Origin: Mobiluncus sp034180645
Lineage (GTDB): Bacteria > Actinomycetota > Actinomycetes > Actinomycetales > Actinomycetaceae
Reading direction: 5' to 3'
Length of the DNA: 64,000 bases
Assembly (NCBI RefSeq): GCF_034180645.1
Contig: NZ_JAXFNY010000012.1
Coordinates: forward strand, 1 to 64,000
Every line of letters begins with the position of its first letter. The first letter of the stretch is position 1. The notes beneath the pieces are model-generated. The model saw nothing but the letters and a program-made list of their open reading frames with translations, did no database searches and was not told where the DNA came from. Shown piece by piece: positions 25,729-34,161 of this stretch. A program made the translations under genes and the position numbers.

Positions 25729-26664
25729 TCAGAGGTTAATCTGAGCGTCTTGGTCGTTAATGTAGCGATTCGCGTCAATGGCGGCGCGGCAACCGGAAGC
25801 CGCGGAAGTCACCGCTTGGCGATAAATCGCGTCCGTGACATCACCGGCGGCAAACACGCCCGGCATGGAAGTTCGTGTGGAGGGAGAATCGACCCAAATA
25901 TTGCCTTGGGCATCCAACTGTAACTGATCGCTCACCAGCTCGGTGCGCGGCAGGTGACCAACTGCAATAAAGATGCCGCCGACCGGTACAGTCTTGGTTT
26001 CCCCGGTTTGCACATTTTTGAGAGTGACAGATTCGACCTTGTCCGTGCCGTTGATGGACTCAACAACCGTGTTGAACTCGAAGGAAATCTTATCTTCCTT
26101 AAACGCCTTGGCCTGCATAGCTGCGCTGGCCCGCAACTCATCCCGACGGTGCACCACCGTGACCGAGGAGCCGTAGTGGGTCAGGAACACGGCCTCCTCC
26201 ATCGCGGAGTCCCCGCCGCCAACGACCATAATGGGTTGGTCACGGAAAAAGAACCCGTCACAGGTAGCGCAGTAAGACACCCCGTGACCGGCGTGCTTTT
26301 CCTCACCCGGAACATTCAAAGTGCGGTGACCCGACCCAGTCGCGATAATGACCGTGCGGCCCTGGTGAGTACCCTCATCCGTCACGACAGTCTTAATGTC
26401 GCCGCGCAAGTCCAGCTTCAGGGCATCCTCATAGATGACTTCAACCCCGAAACGTTCGGTTTGATCCAGCATTTCCTGCATCAAGTCCGGGCCTTGAATC
26501 CCGTCTTTAAACCCGGGATAGTTTTCAACCAGGGTCGTGTTCATCAGCATCCCGCCGATATTCATCGACCCTGCCACCAGCAGCGTTTTCAAGGCGGCAC
26601 GTCCCGCGTAAATCCCGGCGGTGTAACCGGCCGGACCCGAACCGATAATAATGACGTCGTACAA
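25729..26664 (-). CDS. trxB: Thioredoxin reductase
   Basis: A 311-residue NADPH-dependent flavoenzyme. The N-terminal FAD motif is GSGPAGYTAGIYAGRA. The redox pair is C132ATC135, followed by DGFFF. The NADPH motif is GGGDSAMEEA, and the C-terminal FAD loop is VFAAGDVTD. It reduces TrxA (next gene) and perhaps exported thioredoxin-like partners. AAAGGA precedes the ATG. Confidence 0.97.
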   Translation of the reverse strand: MYDVIIIGSGPAGYTAGIYAGRAALKTLLVAGSMNIGGMLMNTTLVENYPGFKDGIQGPDLMQEMLDQTERFGVEVIYEDALKLDLRGDIKTVVTDEGTHQGRTVIIATGSGHRTLNVPGEEKHAGHGVSYCATCDGFFFRDQPIMVVGGGDSAMEEAVFLTHYGSSVTVVHRRDELRASAAMQAKAFKEDKISFEFNTVVESINGTDKVESVTLKNVQTGETKTVPVGGIFIAVGHLPRTELVSDQLQLDAQGNIWVDSPSTRTSMPGVFAAGDVTDAIYRQAVTSAASGCRAAIDANRYINDQDAQINL

Positions 26665-26802
26665 AAGGACTCCCTTTGGTAGAAAACTGTAGTTTAAATT
26701 TATTGTAGCTTTGAATCCTTACCAAGGGGATAGGATTCGCTGAGAGCTTAGCGAAAAATGTGCCGAAATACGGCTGACTTGGGCAAAGCCAAATGCCTAA
26801 CT

Positions 26803-27723
26803 CTAACCAAGGACCTGTATCTCGGAAATATTCAAACGAAACTCGCCGCCGGCAGCGGTAGGCATCTCGGTACACCACAAAACCAGGCTGTTCGTTTCCA
26901 CCGGCTGAGCCAGATGATAGATGACTGAGGAGGACAAGGGTTGAGACCCCAAAACGGTAGCCTCGCGGAAATTCTCTGCATTGCCCTGACGCAGCTCCAG
27001 ATTGCCTCCTGTAGAGGCAGAGCTCACCACAACTTTCTTAACCTGTACCGGAGAGTCTCCGAGGTTTATCACCAGTCCGTAACCGCGTCCCCCAGCCAAC
27101 ACGGCCGAACGCAGCGCGGCACTGCGCCAAGACGTCTCGGGCTTCCCGTCAACAGCTAAGCCAGCCAGTTCCGGATGGTCATAGCCATCGGACAAACCCG
27201 AAACGGAAGCGACACCGGCAATGGGTAGCGGGGTCGGCTCGGCTTCAGGAAGCACCTGCAAATCAGGAACGGGAGATAAGTCCAGGGAATTATCGGTCGG
27301 TACTGACGCGGAATGCGGCCAGAACCAGACCAGCAGCGCCAAAATCGTGACCACGGCAACCGCCAGCACTGTAATTTTTAGCGTCAGAGCCGATTCAGAG
27401 GCGGGAACTTCCTCATGTTTGGGAGTGTAGTCGGTGGCAGCTTGGCGCGCGTCGCTGATGCTGGTGTTCAAAACTTCGGTGGTTTCGGCTTTCAAGCTGA
27501 CCCAATCTTTGCGCAGGCGTTTGCGGTCAGCTCCCCAAGCCTTGCCGGTGGTTTCGTCAATGACATCCTCACCGGTCAAGGTGTCTTCATCAGGCACGTC
27601 AATGACATTTTCCTCGGAGTCAGCCGATTGGGACGGATTATTGAATAGTGGAGTGGGCTGAGGAGGAACACCGGTAGAGACAGAACGAAACACCGGTGTG
27701 CCGTTTGACTTGGTGTTATCCAC
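26803..27723 (-). CDS. Membrane-anchored protein with extracellular discoidin-like domain, MurJ-associated
   Basis: 306 residues. An acidic cytoplasmic part (1-111) with no kinase motifs is followed by one membrane helix at 112-135. The extracellular part (136-306) ends in a jellyroll like the F5/8-type C domain: DGKPETSWRSAA, then GLVINLGDSPVQVKKVVV and a closing LNISEIQVLG. In other actinobacteria a similar domain is attached to a MurJ-linked pseudokinase. Here it is a separate protein 81 nt after murJ, and the pseudokinase part is missing. Likely a cell-wall sensor or MurJ cofactor (inference). Confidence 0.7.
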   Translation of the reverse strand: MDNTKSNGTPVFRSVSTGVPPQPTPLFNNPSQSADSEENVIDVPDEDTLTGEDVIDETTGKAWGADRKRLRKDWVSLKAETTEVLNTSISDARQAATDYTPKHEEVPASESALTLKITVLAVAVVTILALLVWFWPHSASVPTDNSLDLSPVPDLQVLPEAEPTPLPIAGVASVSGLSDGYDHPELAGLAVDGKPETSWRSAALRSAVLAGGRGYGLVINLGDSPVQVKKVVVSSASTGGNLELRQGNAENFREATVLGSQPLSSSVIYHLAQPVETNSLVLWCTEMPTAAGGEFRLNISEIQVLG

Positions 27724-27804
27724 GCCGCCCCCTTAATCTCAGCTGATTTATGTATTTTATCCCGTGTTTGAAATTCGCGGCAAAACAGCGGGGACTTTGC
27801 GTAG

Positions 27805-29532
27805 CTAGCGGCGCAACTTCGCGAGGAAGCCTCGCACCTCGCGTACCCGGAAAATCCACAGCATCCCGAAGTACAGAGGAGCCATGACCAGCGCCACCAC
27901 CAGGCAACGCCACGCCCCGGAGACAAAAGTGGCACCATAAGCCCAGTCCGCACCGGGAGTCGGGATTACAAAAGACAGCAGCACCCAGGCCGGAATCCCC
28001 GCCACTACCGTAGCCACCAGCAATCGCAGATAGTGCCCAAAAATCTCTTGAAAAACGGATTGAGAAAAACCGCGGCGATGCAGCAACACCAGACCCAAAA
28101 CAGCCGAAGCGGTGAGAGACACCGGCTCGGCCGCGGTCGTGACCGGAACCCAGAAAAATGGGCTGAGCAGGAAATACGCTATCAACCCGAGGATGGCGGT
28201 CACGAACGGAAAGAACAACATCAGGTAAAACTGGGCGCGGGTGTCTTCCAGGGAATACAGAGTCCGCGAGGTGGTGGAAAAAATGACTTGTGCCGGAATG
28301 CCCAAGCTCAAAATGGTGAGAATGACCGCCAGAGCCTGGGCTTGCTGGGGCGGCAGGGCGGTAGCGGTGACATTGGCCAGGGGCAGGGCTCCCACAATCA
28401 ACATGCCTGCCAAGAGGAAGTTAAACAGGCTCGATAACCGGGCGGCACGCAAATAGTCCCCGGCCAAAGCCGGGATGTCATCCCTGGTGGCGTGCAGGGC
28501 CATGGATGTAAAGACCGCGGTGGTTACGGAAATCGTTACCAGGGATTGGGGCAGCATATACAGTGTGTTGGCGTACTGGTAGATAGCGAAACCGGGATAG
28601 AAATTACCGTCCAGCTGACCGGCACCGTTAGCCGCCGAGGCGATACGCGCCACGATTAGGTTCATGCACGTATTGGCTAACAGGCCCGCGAAAGCCCAGG
28701 CCGCGACCCGTCCGGTGTGACGAAAACCCAAACCATGCCAGTGAAAGTTGGCGCGCAATCGAAAACCGAGATGCATCAGGGGAAACACCAGAATAATTGC
28801 TTGCAGGGCGATACCCAATGTCATGGAACCGGCCAAAAGGGCAATCCGAGGCGCATCCCACCTGGAGACATCAAAGTCGTGGGACGGGGCGGTGCCGTAA
28901 AAGTTGATGAATACTCCCAATCCGGCAATCCCCACCAGGTTATTGACCACCGGAGACCACATGTAAGGACCGAAGCTGGACAGGGAGTTCAACACTTGTC
29001 CCAGCAGCGCGTAGGTTCCATAAAAGAAAATTTGCGGCAGACACCACAGGGCAAAAATGACGGTCAGGTTAAACAGCTTCGGCTGCATTCCCCCCGCGAA
29101 CAGCATCACCAGCGGCCAGGCCAGGGCAACCGACAGCACAGTCAAACCCAACAGAGCGATAGAAGCCAGGGTGAGCAGGGCATTTACCCGATCAACCCCC
29201 TCTTTACCGTCGTTATTCGCCAGCGCACGTACGATGGTTGGCACCAGAATCGCGTTCAAAATCCCGCCCGCCAGCAGGTTATACAGTGTGTTGGGCAGGA
29301 TATTCGCGGTGTTGAAAGAGTCGGCGATACCAAACCCGCCAATAGCCACCACCAGCAGCCATTGCCGTACAAAGCCCAGCACTCGGGACACCAAGGTTCC
29401 CGCCGCCATAATTGCGCTGGATTTCCCCGTTTTCGTGTTCGCCACCCCATCAGCTACTTTGCGCAGCTGCGTGGGGTCTTTTGGGTTCGGGTTGGAATCC
29501 GACACCGGTTCATTCATCGGGTTTTCACTCAC
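27805..29532 (-). CDS. murJ: Lipid II flippase MurJ (MviN)
   Basis: 575 residues with about 14 membrane helices. It flips the peptidoglycan precursor lipid II to the outer face. The N-terminal part has the MviN pattern (SRVLGFVRQWLLVVAIG, then NTLYNLLAGGILNAILVP), with conserved Arg and Asn-Leu residues. The GTG start overlaps the TGA stop of the preceding DUF6049 gene (GTGA), so translation is coupled. The order DUF6049-murJ is conserved in actinobacteria. Confidence 0.95.
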   Translation of the reverse strand: MSENPMNEPVSDSNPNPKDPTQLRKVADGVANTKTGKSSAIMAAGTLVSRVLGFVRQWLLVVAIGGFGIADSFNTANILPNTLYNLLAGGILNAILVPTIVRALANNDGKEGVDRVNALLTLASIALLGLTVLSVALAWPLVMLFAGGMQPKLFNLTVIFALWCLPQIFFYGTYALLGQVLNSLSSFGPYMWSPVVNNLVGIAGLGVFINFYGTAPSHDFDVSRWDAPRIALLAGSMTLGIALQAIILVFPLMHLGFRLRANFHWHGLGFRHTGRVAAWAFAGLLANTCMNLIVARIASAANGAGQLDGNFYPGFAIYQYANTLYMLPQSLVTISVTTAVFTSMALHATRDDIPALAGDYLRAARLSSLFNFLLAGMLIVGALPLANVTATALPPQQAQALAVILTILSLGIPAQVIFSTTSRTLYSLEDTRAQFYLMLFFPFVTAILGLIAYFLLSPFFWVPVTTAAEPVSLTASAVLGLVLLHRRGFSQSVFQEIFGHYLRLLVATVVAGIPAWVLLSFVIPTPGADWAYGATFVSGAWRCLVVALVMAPLYFGMLWIFRVREVRGFLAKLRR

Positions 29533-31949
29533 GCCTGGTCTCCCGTTTTGAGCTTACGGTTCTTTGGGCCTTTCACAATACGCCGGACTATCCCGAAAAC
29601 CAACACGGCAGCCAGCAAGCCAGCCACAATATAGGTTCCGGTGGACTCCCATTCGGCTCTGACCCGGACCCGGATAGTTTCCGGGGTGCCGATGCTTTGC
29701 CCCTCCGGGTTGGTCAGCTGCACAGTGACCTGCACATCCCCGGAACCGACCGCTTTTACGGGAATGCGGAACTGGCCGGTGGAATGGGGCGCAATCGTGA
29801 GGGTTTCGACCGGATCGAACTGCAGACGGGTATCCGTTGGGGTCAGTTTCAGGCGTACGCTCACGGCTTGGTCCCAGCCGTTGGAGACGGAAATCGGCAG
29901 TTGGGCGGTCTTATCTATGAGGTTGATGACCGAGGCGGGTTGCGAATTAATCAAGCCGAAAATGGTCGCGGAAATGTCGGGGTCAATAGTATTGGGCACC
30001 ACGTCGTCGGATTGGGCTGGTTCGGAAGTTGCTGAGGACTCATGGCGCGCCGAGGATTTACCGGCCCAGATGGCGCCATCGGGAGAGCTGGTGCTGCAGG
30101 TCGCACAGGCACTGGCGACCTGGAGAGCCGAAAACATGGAGTTAAACCGGCCCGGGTCGGACACGGCAGCACTCAGGGCGCTGCCCGCACGGAGATTATC
30201 CGCCGTCGCAAACGTAGGATTGGTAAACCATGTCAATGGCTTTTGCCCGGGAAATAGCGTTTTAGAACCGGTAGAAAACGCGTGAGCATCGTTTTGGCCA
30301 GCCAGTGGCGGCGCCGGCACCGTGACAGTTCTGGGGTGATGAGCGGCGTTGTCATCAGGCTGGGGCAGTACCATGTTCCAGGCCGGGAAACTCAGCCAGC
30401 GAGCCTGACCGAGCCCTTGCATCACGGCCTTTTGCGCCGGCGTAGCACTGTAATCGCGGTCGGCACCGGCCGCAAACAGGCGCGGGGCAAAGGGTCGCTG
30501 CCGGGTCAGCACCGCCGTGGACGCTAGCGCCCACTGCCGAGCCCCCACGGTAGAAAGCCGATAGTCTGAGGGAATCTGTGCCGCATCTAATGCTGGTTTA
30601 CCGTTCAACAGCCGGGACAAGTCCGAGTCCAGGGTCCAACCGGCCGCGGTGACGTCTCCGGGCTCGGAAAACTTGATGCTTTTACGGCTATCCGCGTCAT
30701 ATGCGGGCGGCTTTGCCGACTCCTTAAATTCTGAGTCCGGGGACAGCAGCAGCGGGCGATTCCCCCAAGTCGCCACCTCTTGCGCGACATCGCCGGCGGG
30801 TAAGTACGACACTGTAAAGTCCGGCCACAACACCAGATTTCCTTGATAATCTGGGATTCTTTGGGTGACTTTGGTACCCAGGTCAACCGCGGTGGTGCGC
30901 AGTAAATCCTGGGCGGCCGGCGCCAGCCAGCTGGTGTTCGCCGCCCCAAAATCTCCCGGCGGTAGATACGCGGGAGGCTGCTGCCCGCAGTTGCCCGTCG
31001 CGAGCAGTTCTCGTAGTGGTGCCACGGTGGGACGCGGCTCAGTGTCGGGTGAGGGTGTCGTGTCGGTCAAATTCAACAGGCGGGAGGCTGCATCCAAACC
31101 GTTCAACTCAGTCGCAATCAAAAACGGGTCATAGACGAGAGTCAGCGGGGTGGCGTCTGCCAGGGCGCACACGTCCACGAGTCGCTGGTTCGGGCGACTG
31201 CCCAAGTTTGGCAGCGCGCGGTCCGCGGCCAAAACATCGGCGCGCGTGGTGGTGAGAGGCACGAAAGCCAGCAGTTCGCTGGGTTCAAATGCCGCTCCGG
31301 AATCCCACAGCAAAAACGAATGATCCTGGGCATCCAGTGGCTCCATTTCGGCTGCGGACTGCGCTTCGTCTGTCCGAGGCGCGTCCTGGTTCGGGGTAAA
31401 AGTCAAGTTTAAAGGCCGCGGCCCCCACCCCTCCGAACCCGCCAGCGGCAGGTCGTTGACCGGCACGCGCAACGTCACCTGCTGGGGTTTACCCGCGGTG
31501 AGGCGGGTAATTGTCTGGGTCGCAACGGTTTGGAGTTTTCGCCGTAAACGTGTGTCATTATCCCGAGCATCCATCCACTCGTTCAGTTCATCGCGCGTGA
31601 TGGGGGTTTGGGTCGAGACTGCGAGACTGAGCGTGCCCTGGGACGCGTGGTGATAATCCGCGTTGACCTCCAGAACGGCGCTCAGAGTTAATTCGGTCGT
31701 GTCCGGGGTCACGATGGGGGTCATCGCGGTGATTTCCAGGTGAACGCCCTGGTGGTTAAATCCCGATCCGCAAAAGGCGGGGGCGGAGTGTGAGCTGGTC
31801 GCAGTCGTACAGGGGCTGGCAGAAGGGGTGGGGGACGGTTTTTCCGTTTGGGCTTGCGCAAGGTCGGGCGTGCCTCCAGCCAGCGACACGACAGACAACG
31901 CCGCTAAACCGATAAAGACGCGGGAAATGAACGAAACCGACGGGCGCAT
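29529..31949 (-). CDS. DUF6049 family exported membrane protein
   Basis: About 806 residues. A signal peptide (RVFIGLAALSVVSLAGG, cleaved near AQA) is followed by a long extracellular region rich in beta-strand and repeats, then one membrane helix near the C-terminus (YIVAGLLAAVLVFGIVRRI) and a basic tail. The family accompanies murJ in actinobacteria; its role is unknown. The start is ATG 31949. A TTG at 31955, overlapping the Nudix stop as TTGA and 6 nt from GGAGGT, is an equally good start two codons upstream. Confidence 0.85.
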   Translation of the reverse strand: MRPSVSFISRVFIGLAALSVVSLAGGTPDLAQAQTEKPSPTPSASPCTTATSSHSAPAFCGSGFNHQGVHLEITAMTPIVTPDTTELTLSAVLEVNADYHHASQGTLSLAVSTQTPITRDELNEWMDARDNDTRLRRKLQTVATQTITRLTAGKPQQVTLRVPVNDLPLAGSEGWGPRPLNLTFTPNQDAPRTDEAQSAAEMEPLDAQDHSFLLWDSGAAFEPSELLAFVPLTTTRADVLAADRALPNLGSRPNQRLVDVCALADATPLTLVYDPFLIATELNGLDAASRLLNLTDTTPSPDTEPRPTVAPLRELLATGNCGQQPPAYLPPGDFGAANTSWLAPAAQDLLRTTAVDLGTKVTQRIPDYQGNLVLWPDFTVSYLPAGDVAQEVATWGNRPLLLSPDSEFKESAKPPAYDADSRKSIKFSEPGDVTAAGWTLDSDLSRLLNGKPALDAAQIPSDYRLSTVGARQWALASTAVLTRQRPFAPRLFAAGADRDYSATPAQKAVMQGLGQARWLSFPAWNMVLPQPDDNAAHHPRTVTVPAPPLAGQNDAHAFSTGSKTLFPGQKPLTWFTNPTFATADNLRAGSALSAAVSDPGRFNSMFSALQVASACATCSTSSPDGAIWAGKSSARHESSATSEPAQSDDVVPNTIDPDISATIFGLINSQPASVINLIDKTAQLPISVSNGWDQAVSVRLKLTPTDTRLQFDPVETLTIAPHSTGQFRIPVKAVGSGDVQVTVQLTNPEGQSIGTPETIRVRVRAEWESTGTYIVAGLLAAVLVFGIVRRIVKGPKNRKLKTGDQA

Positions 31950-31951
31950 CT

Positions 31952-32464
31952 TCAACTGCGCACCTCCAACATTTTTCGAGCCAAGGCTCCGATGCGCCGT
32001 TCGGCCGGAAAAGCCAGGCGTTTGTCCAGCAGGGACAGCGGCACCCACTGCGCGGTGCAAGCCTCGCGGTCAGGATCGTTCTCCACCGTAAGCTGCCCGC
32101 CGGTGGCCTCCAGCAAAAAGTGGTGCACGACCTTGTGAACCCGCCGGTCAGTACCCGAAAACCAGTAATCCATCGAAGAAAGGTAACGCACCGGACGGCA
32201 TTCGATACCAGTTTCCTCCTGGACCTCACGAGCGGCGGCTTGGGGAATCGTCTCGTCCGGTTCCACGTGCCCTTTGGGCAGCAGCCATTCCATACGGCCG
32301 GCGCGACCCTGACGCAAAATCAACGCGGCGCACACCTTTCCCTCGACAAGTTTCACCGCCAGCCCCCCCGCGCTGACCTCCTCCACAATCGGTAGCAGCC
32401 GCCCTGAACGGGACCGGTAAAAGCCCTCGGGGACGGGCTGGTTCGATTCCGGTGCGGCTGACAT
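31952..32464 (-). CDS. NUDIX hydrolase
   Basis: 170 residues. The Nudix box is GHVEPDETIPQAAAREVQEE followed by TGIE, with the canonical G-x5-E-x7-REVxEExG spacing. LPKGHVEP and VHKVVHHFLLEATGG are typical. It hydrolyses a nucleoside-diphosphate derivative; the substrate is not clear. It is first in the minus-strand run Nudix-DUF6049-murJ and diverges from the CCA-transferase gene, an arrangement common in actinobacteria. Confidence 0.93.
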   Translation of the reverse strand: MSAAPESNQPVPEGFYRSRSGRLLPIVEEVSAGGLAVKLVEGKVCAALILRQGRAGRMEWLLPKGHVEPDETIPQAAAREVQEETGIECRPVRYLSSMDYWFSGTDRRVHKVVHHFLLEATGGQLTVENDPDREACTAQWVPLSLLDKRLAFPAERRIGALARKMLEVRS

Positions 32465-32578
32465 ACGTCGATTTTATATAAAATAGTGCAGAGGTTTTTC
32501 TAACCGGTTGAAAATACGGTAAAAAGTCCCGGTAATGAGCGGAACATTGTGAAGGAAACGTACCCAGAGAGGAGGGCC

Positions 32579-34108
32579 ATGACTGAGACGACCGCGAACA
32601 TCACGGCCCCGGCACAAACTCCCTCGGCAACGGCCGCGGTAGGGGAAGAGCCCGGCACGAAAGGGAGCCGGCAGGACGCGGTGCGCCAGGCGCTGAAAGC
32701 GAAAGTGGTACCCCTCGGGGAGGTTTTTGCCGCTGCCGGTTTTGAGATTGCGCTGGTCGGAGGTCCGGTCCGCGATGCCCTGCTGGGGATTACCCCCCAC
32801 GACCTAGACCTGACCACTTCAGCGCGTCCCGACGAAACCGAGGCGGTGCTCCGCTCGTGGGCAGACGCGGTGTGGGACGTGGGACGCAACTACGGCACCT
32901 TGGGAGCCCGCAAAGGCGACGACGTATTCGAAATCACGACCTATCGCAGCGACGACTACCTGCGTGATTCGCGCAAACCCACCGTCAAGTTCGGCGACAC
33001 CCTGGAGGGAGACCTGTTCCGCCGCGATTTCACGGTTAATTCCATCGCGCTGCGCCTGCCTACCCTGGAGCTGGTGGATCCTACCGGGGGACTCAACGAT
33101 TTGGCCGCCGGAGTTTTGCGCACCCCCATCGATCCGGAAGAATCATTTTCCGACGACCCCCTGCGGATTATGCGCGCGGCCCGGTTCGCCGCCCAGCTCG
33201 AGTTTGACGTGGATTACGAAACGATGCAGGCGATGGAAACGATGCGGGAACGGCTGAGCATTGTTTCTCCCGAACGTGTCCAGGCCGAACTGTCCCGCCT
33301 GATGACCGCCAAAGCGCCGCGCCGTGGGCTGGAGCTGATGGTTTATACCCGGCTGGCCGACCAGGTTCTGCCTGAACTGATGGATTTGCTTGACATGCAG
33401 GATGAACATAAACGTCACAAGGACGTGTGGGAGCATTCCTTGACGGTGCTCGACCAGGCGATTGCCCAGGAAACCGGGCCGGACGGACCGGTTCCCGCCC
33501 CGGACTTGGTGCTGCGCTTGGCGGCGATTTTGCATGATATTGGCAAGCCCGCGACCCGGCGTTTCGAGGCCGGCGGGGTCGTGACTTTTCACCAGCACGA
33601 TGTGGTCGGCGCCCGGATCACCCGCACCCGCCTGAAAGCCTTGAAATATGACAAGGCGACGATTCGTGACGTGTCCCGCCTGGTCGCTCTGCACCAGCGG
33701 TTTCACGGCTACGGGGAACAAGTGTGGACCGATTCCGCCGTGCGCCGCTACGTCACCGATGCCGGTCCCCTGCTGGAACGCCTGCACCGCCTGACTCGTG
33801 CCGACTGCACGACCCGCAACGTGAAAAAAGCCCACCGCCTAGCGGCCGCCTACGACGACCTAGAAAACCGGATTCGGGAGCTGAAAGCACAAGAAGAACT
33901 GGACGCGGTGCGCCCCGAACTCAACGGGGACGAAATCATGGAAATCCTGGGGATTCCTGCCGGCCCGGAAGTCGGCAAAGCCTATCGGTATATGCTGGCC
34001 TATCGGATGGAACACGGGCCGGTCGGACACGATAACGCCACTACCGTTCTGCGTGACTGGTGGGAAAAATGGCACAATGGTACGAACGAACAGGACAAAG
34101 CGCGGTAA
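32579..34108 (+). CDS. CCA tRNA nucleotidyltransferase
   Basis: A class II nucleotidyltransferase of about 509 residues that adds or repairs the 3' CCA of tRNAs. The head domain has GGPVRDALLG and DLDLTTSA (metal-binding Asp pair); FRRDFTVNSIAL and DDPLRIMRAARFAAQL follow. An HD domain with LHDIGKPATRR is present in the body, as in many bacterial members, and suggests a phosphatase/phosphodiesterase function. I choose ATG 32579, with GAGGAGG just before; an in-frame GTG at 32549 is weaker. Confidence 0.95.
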   Translation: MTETTANITAPAQTPSATAAVGEEPGTKGSRQDAVRQALKAKVVPLGEVFAAAGFEIALVGGPVRDALLGITPHDLDLTTSARPDETEAVLRSWADAVWDVGRNYGTLGARKGDDVFEITTYRSDDYLRDSRKPTVKFGDTLEGDLFRRDFTVNSIALRLPTLELVDPTGGLNDLAAGVLRTPIDPEESFSDDPLRIMRAARFAAQLEFDVDYETMQAMETMRERLSIVSPERVQAELSRLMTAKAPRRGLELMVYTRLADQVLPELMDLLDMQDEHKRHKDVWEHSLTVLDQAIAQETGPDGPVPAPDLVLRLAAILHDIGKPATRRFEAGGVVTFHQHDVVGARITRTRLKALKYDKATIRDVSRLVALHQRFHGYGEQVWTDSAVRRYVTDAGPLLERLHRLTRADCTTRNVKKAHRLAAAYDDLENRIRELKAQEELDAVRPELNGDEIMEILGIPAGPEVGKAYRYMLAYRMEHGPVGHDNATTVLRDWWEKWHNGTNEQDKAR

Positions 34109-34161
34109 CACCGCTTCACCGCTAGAGGTGAGTCGGGAAAACTGTGGCGAGGACAGGTAAC

